Shown here piece by piece: positions 54,560 to 64,000 of a stretch of DNA of 64,000 nucleotides. Both the position numbers and the translations under genes were made by a program. Positions within the stretch are counted from its first letter, which is position 1, and every line of letters starts with the position of its first letter. The notes under the pieces were generated by a model, which searched no databases, was not told the DNA's origin, and worked only from the letters and a program-made list of their open reading frames with translations. This stretch comes from Piezodorus guildinii (taxonomy: Eukaryota > Arthropoda > Insecta > Hemiptera > Pentatomidae), in NCBI GenBank assembly GCA_023052935.1, contig CM041294.1:89721616-89785615 (forward strand), given 5' to 3'.

Positions 54560-54705
54560 ATTATTAAAAATGATTCTTATATTATTATCATATTTTATTT
54601 TTACATCATATTATGGGAATAAAAATATAAAAAGAAATCTCGCAACAGCTAAATAGCTCAAAAAATTATAGGAAAAAAAGATACTTAAAGCTTTCATTAG
54701 CAAAA

Positions 54706-55028
54706 CAAATCTGGTGCTCTCAACACACTTTTACTTAACTCCGTTGTTATAGTCAATCCAATAATTTTTAAACACATTTTTAGATGGAAATAAACTGTTA
54801 AAGGATTAATTACAAAGTGTTTTAATAGAAACATATGCTTAATTAAATAATTTATTGTATTATAACCTACGATAACCAGTTAATTTTATCCGTCTTTCAT
54901 CACTATCCATTAATATTTAAGATTTTGTGTAAAATTTATTTATACCTATATTAATGTTATTATGTTCGAATACCTAAAAATTACATTAACAAGTTTTTCA
55001 GTAAAAACCTTTTCTCATCTATTTATAA

Positions 55029-55030
<2 letters not shown>
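54706..55030 (-). repeat. 3' part of the HINE-like repeat
   Basis: Minus-strand from AAATCTGGTGCTCTCAACAC to an AT run, where it breaks. Confidence 0.75.

Positions 55031-55031
<1 letters not shown>

Positions 55032-55067
<36 letters not shown>
55032..55067. repeat. AT microsatellite
   Basis: Alternating AT, about 18 units. Confidence 0.9.
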
Positions 55068-55069
<2 letters not shown>

Positions 55070-55198
55070 ATAATCCATTCATATTTATACCTTTGATGTT
55101 ATAACTTCTTTTTATATTTATGATAATATTTTATAATTATTGGTATTAAAATCGTTTTGTCTATTTTCAATAGTTATAATAAACAATCTAATTTTTTA

Positions 55199-55321
55199 CT
55201 TTCACTTACTATATATAGTAAGGGGAAGTATTGCGATCGTGAAAATTTTCGAATTCCAGTTTTCAACGGAAATACACGTTTTAGGGTCCCCTGAGTCCAA
55301 ATAACCAAGTCCCGCAAAAAG

Positions 55322-55361
<40 letters not shown>

Positions 55362-55986
55362 TAGCTCCCGGGCGAAAACGGTAAGTTCTATGAAACTGAA
55401 ATTTCATATTTAAGACAACTATACGCCTGAGACGTGACAAAACTTTTTTCATTAAAATGAGCCTACCAGAAGAGGCACTTTATACCATGCATTTTGCACC
55501 TTTTTTCGATTTTCTCAAAAACGGTTCCGACGAATTTGATGAAACTCGCTATATCGATGTAAAATTTAATGGGCTTTAATATCATGTAGGTTTTATTTTG
55601 ATTAAAATGGTCTGACAGGGCTTAAATGCCGATATTTCTTCCCCTAAAATACCTTTAATTTAGTAGATTCAATAAAAATAACTATATTATCTTGTTAACG
55701 CTGATGAAAAACAGGTAAATATATAAATTGAATAAATTCGATACCCAACTAAAGAGAAAACAGAAAAAATATTTTTTTAATGCAATTTATCGTTTTTGAA
55801 CATAAGAGCAGTAATATACATGTATGATATACCGTTGGAAAGATAATCATTTCAGAAACAATATTATCTCATACCCAAGCTTTTAAAAGTTAATAGAGAG
55901 TGATGTAATGAACATTAAACTAACTGATTATTTTAGATAATAATATAATAGATTTTTGAATCTAACACATGTTTCTATAGAAATTT
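55199..55986 (+). repeat. Copy of the HINE-like repeat, 3' end missing
   Basis: From TTTCACTTACTATATATAG through the TG tract (55324-55360) to ATGTTTCTATAGAAATTTAA, where the next copy begins. Very similar to the next copy. Confidence 0.9.
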
Positions 55987-56000
55987 AATTTTATTTATTA

Positions 56001-56905
56001 CTTTCACTTACTATATATAGTAAGGGGAAGTATTGCGATCGTGAAAATTTTCGAATTCCAGTTTTCAACGGAAATACACGTTTTAGGGTCCCCTGAGTCC
56101 AAATAACCAAGTCCCGCAAAAAGGTCCGTGTGTGTGTGTGTGTGTGTGTGTCTGTGTGTGTGTGTGTGTGTGTGTGGTAGCTCCCGGGCGAAAACGGTAA
56201 GTCCTATGAAACTGAAATTTCATATTTAAGACAACTATACGCCCGAGACGTGACAAAACTTTTTTCATCAAATGAGCCTACCAGAAGAGGCACTTTATAC
56301 CATGCATTTTGCACCTTTTTTCGATTTTCTCAAAAACGGTTCCGACGAATTTGATGAAACTCGCTATATCGATGTAAAATTTAATGGGCTTTAATATCAT
56401 GTATGTTTTATTTAATATGTAGGGCTTAAATGCCGATATTTTAAATTACCTCTAAAGTACCTTTAATTTTGTAGATTCAATAATAATAACTAGATTATCT
56501 TGTTAACGCTGATGAAAAACTGGTAAATATATAAATTGAATAAACTCGATACCCAACTAAAGGAGAAAACAGAAAAAAATATTTTTTTAATGCAATTTTT
56601 TGATTTTGAACATAGCAACAGTAATATACACTTATAATATACCGTTGGAAATCTAATGATTTTAGAAAAAAAATATTATCTAATACACAAGAGCTTGTAA
56701 AAGTTAATAAAGAGTGATGAAAAGCAGATAGAACTAATTATTTTAGATAATAATGCAATAGATTTTTTAATAAAACACATGTTTCTATATAAATTCAATT
56801 TAATTAATTCTTTAATAGTTTCACGTATTTTTATCTTTAAGTGTATTTGAAAATTCTTTCGTTGCGTTTAAAAATGGTGGTAAGTGTGTTGCCCGCACCA
56901 GATAT
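56001..56905 (+). repeat. Copy of the HINE-like repeat, full length
   Basis: From CTTTCACTTACTATATATAG to GTGTGTTGCCCGCACCAGAT, with the TG tract at 56129-56176. Tandem with the preceding copy; the first ~350 bp of both are almost identical. Confidence 0.92.
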
Positions 56906-57564
56906 TTTCTATTAAAATTGAGCAACAATAATATGAAATAAATTTAAAAAGTTTTCCAATTAATTGTGTAGAAAGAAAAAAACAATATTTTATTGCTAAG
57001 CCGTGGAGGGTATGCTATGTCCTGAAGTACTGGTCCGTTCTGCGGGTTTGTAGTTTCCTAACTTTAAGGCGCTGGTTCTTAAGGCTGTCTTAGTTATTAA
57101 ACTATTATATATATTTTTTTTCAAGAATTTATAATCATGTTTTGATGCGATGTTTATATTCCAGAATATTCTTAAATCCAAATTATAATCAGTTCAATGC
57201 GAATAAATTAATGTTTTATGAGTACATGAAGGACTAAAGGCAAGAATGGGACAATCCACAATATAGTTACAAGTTAGGAAACATAAAGTTCTTTCTTTAG
57301 CGGGGTGTATTGCATGAAATATCTCCGTAATATCTACTTATTTATAAAAATAACACAATAAATAATATGTATTATAAAACAAGGGAACTTTCAGCTTTAG
57401 ATATTCATTCATTTTTATATATCTTATGTAAACAAACACTGCCTGTCTGTCTTATTTTCAAAGAACATTAAAAATATGTGACAATTTTAATATTAAAATA
57501 AGCAAATAAAGCACAAAGAAACAATTTCCTATTTATTATATTTAATTTTGGGTCGTATTTAAAC

Positions 57565-57569
<5 letters not shown>
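56906..57569. other. Unassigned stretch
   Basis: A GC-richer patch at 57000-57090 has no recognisable product. Otherwise AT-rich. Confidence 0.4.

Positions 57570-57625
<56 letters not shown>
57570..57625. repeat. AT microsatellite
   Basis: Alternating AT, about 28 units. Confidence 0.95.
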
Positions 57626-57628
<3 letters not shown>

Positions 57629-58869
57629 GTATTAATATTGACAAGCACTATACATTTGTTTAATTAACGTTTATATATTAACATATTTCCGTTTTTACTA
57701 AGAAATATATTTACGTTTGACTAAAATGTATCCATTTACCTTATTCACATTGAAAAGTCAATTTCACAAAGTGCGATCAATTATTTACTTTATTATCATT
57801 CATTTAATTATCATAATCAATCAAACTTTTAAAAAATTCTATAAATTTTATTTAAATAAAACATATATAACACAAAAGATATTTACATGATAAATTTAAT
57901 AAATAAACAGCTTGATTTGATTTTTTTTATGTTTACTTTAGTAGACTGTTAAGAAAACACGTCTCATTTCATATATTTTCTTTTTTTTCAGGTGAGGTAT
58001 TATTTGTCTGTATTTTATATCGCTGTTTATTGGTAAGTACATGATTTGATTTTATTTATAAGAAACTGTCATTGGTTCGATAATGGTTTAATGTTTTAAT
58101 TTATTTTATTTTATTTTGTATCAACTCAAGTGGAAAAAGAAGGTAGAATGTGGGAATTAATCCTTATTTTTTTAGTGAAAAAGTTTGCTTTCTTGTAGCC
58201 AGAGGCGACGGTCTATGATTTTTTAAAATAATTATTTGTCAAACTAGATAAAGTAGTTTTTCAGTTAATAACGCCAGACTTGTGAAGTTAAAGTGTTACA
58301 AGTTGAGCTTAGACAAGCTAGACACAATGACACTTGAACCTTGCTAAGGCACTAATTACTCTTAGATCTAAAATAGCAATCTAAAAGCACTTGCTTCAGT
58401 AAAATATTAAATTAAAAGTAGTAATGGTGACGAAATAGTTGTTATAATATATTGTAGAGTGCGCTTCCTGCTTCCTCCCCTTCCATTGCCTCCTTGATCT
58501 CTAACATTTCACAGCCTCTTCGATAGCTGACCTTTAGCTCTTGTAATATTTTTCCATACCTTCCTGGTACTCTTTCATTCAGGAAATCGGTATCGAAAGT
58601 GTGCGTAAATTACTTAGGCACGCACTCGAGTATTTGAAAAAGTGGAATATCGTAGGAAAAGCATTTTACGCTCTGCCATTTAATTTTCTCTCTGACCCTT
58701 AACTAATGAACAATAAAACATTCTACGTTTCTCATTCTTTTCTTCTGTTAATTTTTATTTACAGTTACTTTAGTAATGATTCATAAATAAAATTGTTGTA
58801 GTCTTCTGTTAATGCACTTTTGAATGAGTGTAAAAAAATATATTAAATAGCATCCCATGTCCAGTGTAA
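57626..58869. other. Repeat-poor stretch with a candidate exon
   Basis: It has no recognised transposon. It contains the candidate exon at 57992-58032 and a GC-richer patch at 58455-58600 with an open minus-strand frame (VPGRYGKILQELKVSYRRGC) of unknown nature. Confidence 0.4.
57992..58032 (+). other. Candidate 41-nt exon
   Basis: It is preceded by CTTTTTTTTCAG (acceptor with strong pyrimidine tract) and followed by GTAAGT (perfect donor). One frame is open and hydrophobic (VRYYLSVFYIAVYW). No neighbouring exon is recognised, so this may be chance. Confidence 0.25.
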
Positions 58870-59000
58870 TTCAATTTTAACAATTTTTATTTAGATATGT
58901 TACAATTTGTGGCAAATATACAATAATAATAATGCTTTAAGATCCCATTCATACGATATTTACAGGATAAACAAAAGTTAAGTCAAATTACACAATATAA
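58870..59000 (-). mobile_element. Jockey 3' UTR fragment
   Basis: It matches the 3' UTR of the full-length element at 45350-45480 (GATCCCATTCA.ACGATAT, TTACAATTTGT). Only the tail was integrated or survives. Confidence 0.65.
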
Positions 59001-59023
59001 ATAAATGTATATATTCAAAAACT

Positions 59024-59110
59024 AAAAATCTGGTGTGCGCAACACATGAATCGGTTGGTAAAATCAGTTTTAGGACTAAGTAATAAATTTGAAACTTAAT
59101 AACAAAATAT
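59024..59110 (-). repeat. 3' end fragment of the HINE-like repeat
   Basis: AAAATCTGGTGTGCGCAACA is followed by a short match, ended by the next Jockey copy. Confidence 0.7.
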
Positions 59111-60100
59111 TTTTTTTTTAATTTATTTTAAGATCAGCTGCGTGAGCCATGCATGGGTTTATATATTAGCATTCATTAAAATGTCTATCGCTTGACATGC
59201 AAAGACTTCTTCCTGTGGCACGACAGGCCGTGTAGGCCCTGGGCCTCGCGGTGTAAACTCTTACGAGTTTACACTCACGTTTCACGATACAATTTTTAAT
59301 GTAGGGTCATCACTCCCTACGACTAATTTTGTGAGTGGCCACCCTTTGGCTGACGGGTCTCACATACCCGGGGGAGAGGTTGTGAGTGAATCCCCATTAT
59401 ATTACGTCCTTATAAAAAGTCCCGCCGGGACTGGGATTAATAACTTAGAACCTGTAGCATGAGAGACTAGCGCGCCAGCCACTCAGCCACGGGCTCCCCC
59501 TGACATGCAAAGACACCCCTAACTATTCTATGTTTATAATTATACTGATCAGTTAAATAATAAGATTGATTTAAATCAAAACAAATTACAAACTAGTAGT
59601 AAATAAATTTATGTAAGATAATTAATGAATACATATATAAAGTAATTCAAGTAAGAAGATAAAGTTAATATAGATTGAAAAGAATCAATTGAATTAATAA
59701 TTAACTTTAAAAAATACAATAAAATAATAATAATAATAATAAATTAATAATTGAAAAAGATAGATTGATTATATCCTGACAATAAATGATGGATGTTTAA
59801 GAAAAGATAATTTAGTAATTAATAGTTAAAAAATTAATGTTCATGGACAAATAAAAGCTTAATAGGAAGATTCATAGCAGAACTTCTTGCAGAGGTTTGG
59901 GTTTGAGCCTGCGAGTTGTCGTTTGAACCCCGATGCCGTAGGAAACTGCACCTCTTACTGTGATAGCTGTGAGTGCTATATAGTGAATGTGTTATTGGAT
60001 GAAGTCATCGATAGGTTCAATTTGAAGCTCATAGTGCAGTCGGCTGTTTCTAATGAACCAAGGAGCATCTACTGATATTCAGAGTATTTTGTGTGTAGTT
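59111..60100 (-). mobile_element. 5'-truncated Jockey copy of the 8944 family
   Basis: It matches 8944-9520 in order: AGATCAGCTGCGTGAGCCAT, GACACCCCTAAC, TGGGTTTGAGCCTGCGAG, GGCTGTTTCTAATGAACCA. It covers the 3' UTR and the last ORF2 codons. A SINE interrupts it at 59207-59500. Confidence 0.88.
59207..59500 (-). mobile_element. SINE-2 (tRNA-derived), with 14-bp target duplication
   Basis: A 294-bp minus-strand insertion flanked by TGACATGCAAAGAC (59193-59206 and 59501-59514). Its 5' end (minus strand) reads GAGCCCGTGGCTGAGTGGCT; TGGCTGAGTGG is an exact tRNA A-box of the Leu/Ser type. The B-box region (GGTTCTAAGTT) is decayed. The body is GC-rich with a hairpin (GTGTAAACTC/GAGTTTACAC). It lacks a poly(A) tail and ends CCACAGGAAGAA. 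Confidence 0.9.
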
Positions 60101-60189
60101 TTACTCATTTAAAGGTTTACAACAAATATACCCCATACACCTAATAATATTTCGCACTCACTCTTATATCGCTATGTTGGAAGATCTGG

Positions 60190-60660
60190 GCAAGACGGTA
60201 AGCTTCATATGGGTCCAAGCCCCGTTGGATTGCTGGAAATGAGCATGCGGACAAAGCAGCAAAACAAGCACTCACTCTCCCAGGGCGAGGAACAGCCATC
60301 TTAAACCCGTCTGAGCTTAGTCGACCACTCAGGGTACAAGTAGCGGACAACTGGCAGGCAATGTGGGACGAGTAAGTTAAAGCTTATAAAAAAACTGTAA
60401 AGCCCTGGTCCACATCGGGCCGTGACAGTCGCAGGGAGGAAGTTGCATGCCGACTGCGGATAGGACACACCCGACTGACACATTCCTACCTTTTCGCTCC
60501 CGAGCCTGTACCCCTGTGCCAAATTGCAATGGAACCCTCTCGATTTATCATATCATTAAAGAATGCCCGAATTATACGTCGCAGCTTTACAGAATGGGGC
60601 TCATTCAGATACATCGAAAGTTCTGGGAGATAATGAGGATTTATTAAATTAATCTTTAAA
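60190..60660 (+). pseudogene. I-group LINE remnant (RNase H to C terminus)
   Basis: Translation across frames: GIAGNEHADKAAKQAL (RNase H end with the catalytic Asp region), WQAMWDE, WSTSGRDSRREEVACRLRIG, HTRLTHSYLF, CNGTLSIYHIIKECPNYTSQ. The pattern (NE.ADKAAK, RLRIGHTRLTHSYL, C..C...T..HI..EC) is that of I/Outcast-type LINEs. At least two frameshifts. The A/T-rich 3' UTR runs to about 61060. Confidence 0.88.
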
Positions 60661-61060
60661 TTTCTTCGGAAAAACTCCTTACTACTAATTTCTAATATCA
60701 TGAAAATTTATTCCAAAAACAACTTTTTGATTTTATTGTTACAACTTTTTATATTAATTGTTATTCGCTTTTTTCGCAATTTTAACACTTAATCTTTATA
60801 AATTAATTTTTTTATTCATACTTAATTGATTTCTATATTTATACAGTTTATTTATAATTACTATTATTTATTTATTTCCTTCTTCTTATGAAAGTCTAGC
60901 AATTATGTGTGCGTTCGTATAGTCGTTGATGACTTTGATGTTTTACGCCTTAAAGCCTAATTAACAAAATTAACCTCCCAGTGAAGGCACTCCTGGCGTG
61001 GAATTTCTCTGTTAAAGAAGCAGGTTTCTGCCAGAGACGTTATAAATCATAAGATAACAT

Positions 61061-61500
61061 TTTTTTTCTAATTTTAACAGCGGCATGTTATCCATCAATA
61101 TTACTATTCATATGATCTGGAAAATGTATTTATCTAAAACAATTGCTCTTTTTCCTTTATTCAATTAATAAATTAATGCTGATATTGTGGCTTCTTAATT
61201 CGAAAACGGAAAGAATTTCTTCGATGCACAGGGATCGATGAACACTGCAGAATCGATCGAGGAAGACCTGGCGTGCTTTGAAAGGCTTCTGCCCAGTCTT
61301 GTCCTGGCCATTCTATACCTCAACCCTTCTCGCAGTGACCTAAGTCTCGAGTATCCGATGGCGTCTTGTACAGGTAGGACGTATCAGGCTACGTCACGTA
61401 GCGGTATATATGTGTGTAGTGTATATGTATAGTGTTTATATCTTTTCTCTTCGTTCATTTGGTTATCAAATTCGTTCAAATTATATATTTAACTGTTTTT
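61061..61500. other. Unassigned, with a GC-richer patch
   Basis: 61215-61400 is GC-richer and open on the plus strand for 64 codons from 61238, but no domain is recognised. Possibly an old LINE end. Confidence 0.35.
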
Positions 61501-61502
61501 TA

Positions 61503-61975
61503 GTGTCACTTACCATACTCAATATGAAATATATTATAAGAATATTGCGATCATGAAAATTTTCAAATTTGAGTTTTCAACAAAAAATACACATTTTAGG
61601 ATCTATGAGTCCAAATAACTAAGTCACGCAAAAATAAGTGTGTGTGTGTGTGTGTGTGTGTGTAATAAGTGGCATGAAAACGAAAAGTATTACGAAATTA
61701 GAATTCATATTTTAGAAATTTATATGCATGACATGTTTCAACTTGTTCACTGAAATCGGCTTACTTGAAGTGTTACTTTATACATTGCATTTTGCACCTT
61801 TTTACGATTTACTCCAAAACAGCACTAACGATTTTGATGAAACTCTCTATATCGGTGTAAAATTTAATGCACTTCAATATCATATAGGATTCGTTCTAAT
61901 TCAAATAGTCGGACTGGCTTGAATGATGATATTTTAAATTTTCTTCTTCTGAAGTACCATTAATTGTATTGTGTA
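61503..61975 (+). repeat. 5' half of the HINE-like repeat
   Basis: From TGTCACTTACCATACTC through the TG tract (61641-61662) to GAAGTACCATTAATTG, then replaced by a LINE tail. Confidence 0.82.
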
Positions 61976-61984
61976 TGTCTTATT

Positions 61985-62130
61985 TGCCACTTTAAATTTT
62001 CTCCTCGAAGTTCTTCCCAATGGGTAGTTTCTTCACAAGCCTTTTCACGCCCTTTATTATAATTTAACACTTTTACTTATCATATTTATTTATATACAGT
62101 TGTAAAATTCAATAAAATATAAATTTAAAA
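61985..62130 (+). mobile_element. Jockey-type LINE 3' tail fragment
   Basis: Tail words GTTCTTCCCAATGGGTAGTT and CAATAAAATATAAA. Confidence 0.65.
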
Positions 62131-62589
62131 GAAGTGAAAGTAAAACAGAAATTATTTTAACAAAAATCCTTCAAGTAATTGTAATATCTTTAGTCTCAAT
62201 TATATTTTAGAATCTTAGAAATTCAGATCTTAAAATTTAGAAAAGACACGACGTACTATTAATACGTAATCTATTACTATTAACTGCATCTACCAGAAAT
62301 AATATTTATCCTTTGAGTTTCTGTTAGTTACTTATTTACTTATCATATGTATTTACTACTCATATTTTAACTCTATAATTTAAACATAAATCATTTTCAT
62401 GATCTTTGCGATGAGCTGGTAAAACAGTAGATTAAACGTTGGTGGAACGATGAAAACACAGGTTAAACCAGAAAATGATTATGAACATTACTACAATTTA
62501 AATAAGATTTATTCCTTCAGAAATATAAAGAGGACCAAAGTCCAAGAAAAATAATTGATTTTGTATCAACAATATCGGTTTAAATGGGA
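62131..62589. other. Unassigned AT-rich stretch
   Basis: No gene or named repeat is seen. Confidence 0.45.
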
Positions 62590-63556
62590 GATGTTGTTTA
62601 GGGTGCAGACAAAAGAAAACACAATTAAGTATAAACTTTATAAACGGTTGCTGACGGTTCGACCTAAATTATAGGCCTTCTTCAGGACTAAAAAAAAATA
62701 ACAACCAGTATACAATACAATATATAAAAAAGAAATATACTAATTATTAAAAACAAAGTTAAATGTAATTATGATAATAGAAAATTAAAACTTTTAAAAA
62801 TATCGATATTTACAGTATGAAAAATTTAAAAAAATTGTAAGTTGATTTTTTTTTTTTTAACAGGATGAGAACTGTTTAAAAATCTATGACGTACAAAATG
62901 TCTATACTTTCATAAAATGTGAAACATTATAAAATAAAATAAGTGAATACGTAGGTATACATATCTCTCAGTGATTTATTTTTATTTTTTTAACATATAC
63001 ATTTTATGAAAGTATAAATATCTTGTACGTCGTAGATTTATCTCATTCTGTTCATTAACTTTTATTTTAACGTTGCAACTTTTTTTAATTGTCTATACTA
63101 TAAATATTGATATTTTAAAAAATATTAATTTTCTATTATCCAATTACTCACGTTTTATTAATTTTGTTTTCCCTTTTGTTTCTAATTATTTTATATTTGT
63201 ATTTAGAGTTCTTCCATTGGGAAGCTTCTCTACATGTGTTTCATTCCTTTTTATGTTTCATTCAAATTTACTTGTTGTATTACTTGTTATACAGTAGTAA
63301 ATTCCAATAAATAAATATATAATATTTGTCAATTGTCATAACTAACATTTAATATTGATTTTAATTAGCAGTATATTTATTTTACTTATGTTCTTTATAT
63401 ATTTTATCATATAACTGGTTGATATCGTTTGTTTTTTAGCTCTGAGGAAGGCCTATAATTAAGGTTAAAACGTCGGCACCTGTTAATTAAGTTTATACTT
63501 AATCGTGTATTTTTTTTTTTTTTTTTTTTTTACTGCAGCCTGAACTAATTTCTCCA
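62590..63556. mobile_element. Older foldback of the hammerhead-like family
   Basis: Arms with matching outer parts (ATTAAGTATAAACTT and its complement), stem-loops at 62650-62690 and 63440-63478, and inner parts (GACGTACAA...TACTTTCATAAAATGT and complement). The centre is near 62960. The right end, ACTGCAGCCTGAACTAATTT, matches the end of the 53365 element. The arms are much more diverged than at 53365. Confidence 0.82.
63205..63330 (+). mobile_element. Jockey-type LINE 3' tail fragment inside the foldback
   Basis: Tail words GTTCTTCCATTGGGAAGCTT, CTCTACATGTGTTTC and CCAATAAATAAA in the right arm only, so it is a later insertion. Confidence 0.6.
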
Positions 63557-64000
63557 ATATGTACACAAAGTTAACCATTCGCTTCATTATGGTTTAAACA
63601 TTTAAAATGAATGTTAGAAAATTAAAATAGACTGGTTCTTGTCAAAATGTGTTAATATATATTTAAGCATATTATTATATTTACATACTTTAATTAATAA
63701 ATATATATATATATATATATATATCATTAGTTTATTCGAACATATATCACTAATTTTAAAAGCGAAGAGACTCGACGAGTTGCGAATCGCCCTACATCTA
63801 AAACTGGTGCGTTGCTGATGGACATTTCCTTCTATCGTCCTTTGTCCGAGCGTTGAACCATCGTTAGTGTTACACAACATACTTTAAATCACAGATCCAA
63901 TAATACATTACATTTACAATGGAATATTAAACATTGCAAAAAAGTTACCTAGAAAATCAATCAGTAGTAAAAGCTGTCTTATTTTCTAATCTCCCTAATT
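63557..64000. other. Unassigned stretch
   Basis: AT microsatellite at 63702-63725. The rest has no recognised feature. Confidence 0.45.

Noticed and set aside
59207..59500. Functional tRNA gene at the SINE head
   Set aside because: The A-box is exact but the B-box is decayed, the acceptor stem does not close, and target duplications mark it as a SINE.
1..64000. CRISPR arrays, bacterial operons or a host multi-exon gene
   Set aside because: No regularly spaced repeats with unique spacers, no clustered intact genes, and every long frame belongs to a transposable element.

Overview
This window is repeat-dense, AT-rich animal DNA, most likely from an arthropod and probably an insect. The evidence is the mix of elements: a Ty3/Gypsy LTR retrotransposon, Jockey-clade LINEs, RTE-, I- and R1-like LINE remnants, a mariner element, tRNA-derived SINEs and foldback elements. 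No sequence here identifies a species. I found no convincing host protein-coding gene, tRNA or rRNA gene. The window looks intergenic or deep-intronic; one 41-nt candidate exon (57992-58032) is the only hint of host transcription.

Layout. 1-877 is flank. 878-7058 is a complete-looking Gypsy element: two 386-bp LTRs differing at 10 positions, GTAT target duplications, a tRNA-Lys-type primer site, a gag with one stop codon, a -1 frameshift signal and a pol broken by a deletion. 7096-8310 holds dispersed-repeat copies and LINE tails. 8944-12264 is a 5'-truncated Jockey element sitting inside an older Jockey reverse transcriptase gene with a 15-bp target duplication. 12280-20500 is mostly decayed DNA with repeat fragments, including an RTE remnant. 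20610-22385 is a pile-up of LINE fragments with a second nested insertion. 23415-24366 is a deleted mariner. 24570-34670 holds many copies of a ~1-kb non-coding repeat, SINEs, a foldback element (28515-29059) and a TIR element (30209-31342) inserted in a tandem array. 35500-44980 has scattered LINE remnants, a G-rich minisatellite (40400-40915) and SINEs. 45333-50139 is a full-length Jockey element with 11-bp target duplications and an intact 892-codon ORF2. 50640-52142 has more LINE fragments. 53365-54559 is a near-perfect 1.2-kb inverted repeat. 54706-56905 has three more copies of the ~1-kb repeat. 59100-61060 has Jockey and I-like fragments, with a second SINE family inserted. 62590-63556 is another, older foldback.

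How the parts relate. Only the 45.3-50.1 kb Jockey element looks close to competent. It could have mobilised the truncated copies, and LINE machinery of this kind probably moved the SINEs. The ~1-kb repeat, with about 18 copies or pieces here, has subterminal inverted repeats, an internal CA/TG microsatellite and a 3' palindrome, which resembles Helentron-derived HINE/DINE-1 elements. The foldback elements at 33.4, 53.4 and 62.6 kb, plus solo arms at 14.3, 36.0 and 37.1 kb, share a small stem-loop resembling the hammerhead ribozymes of Penelope-like retroelements. These two non-coding families are the most interesting content.
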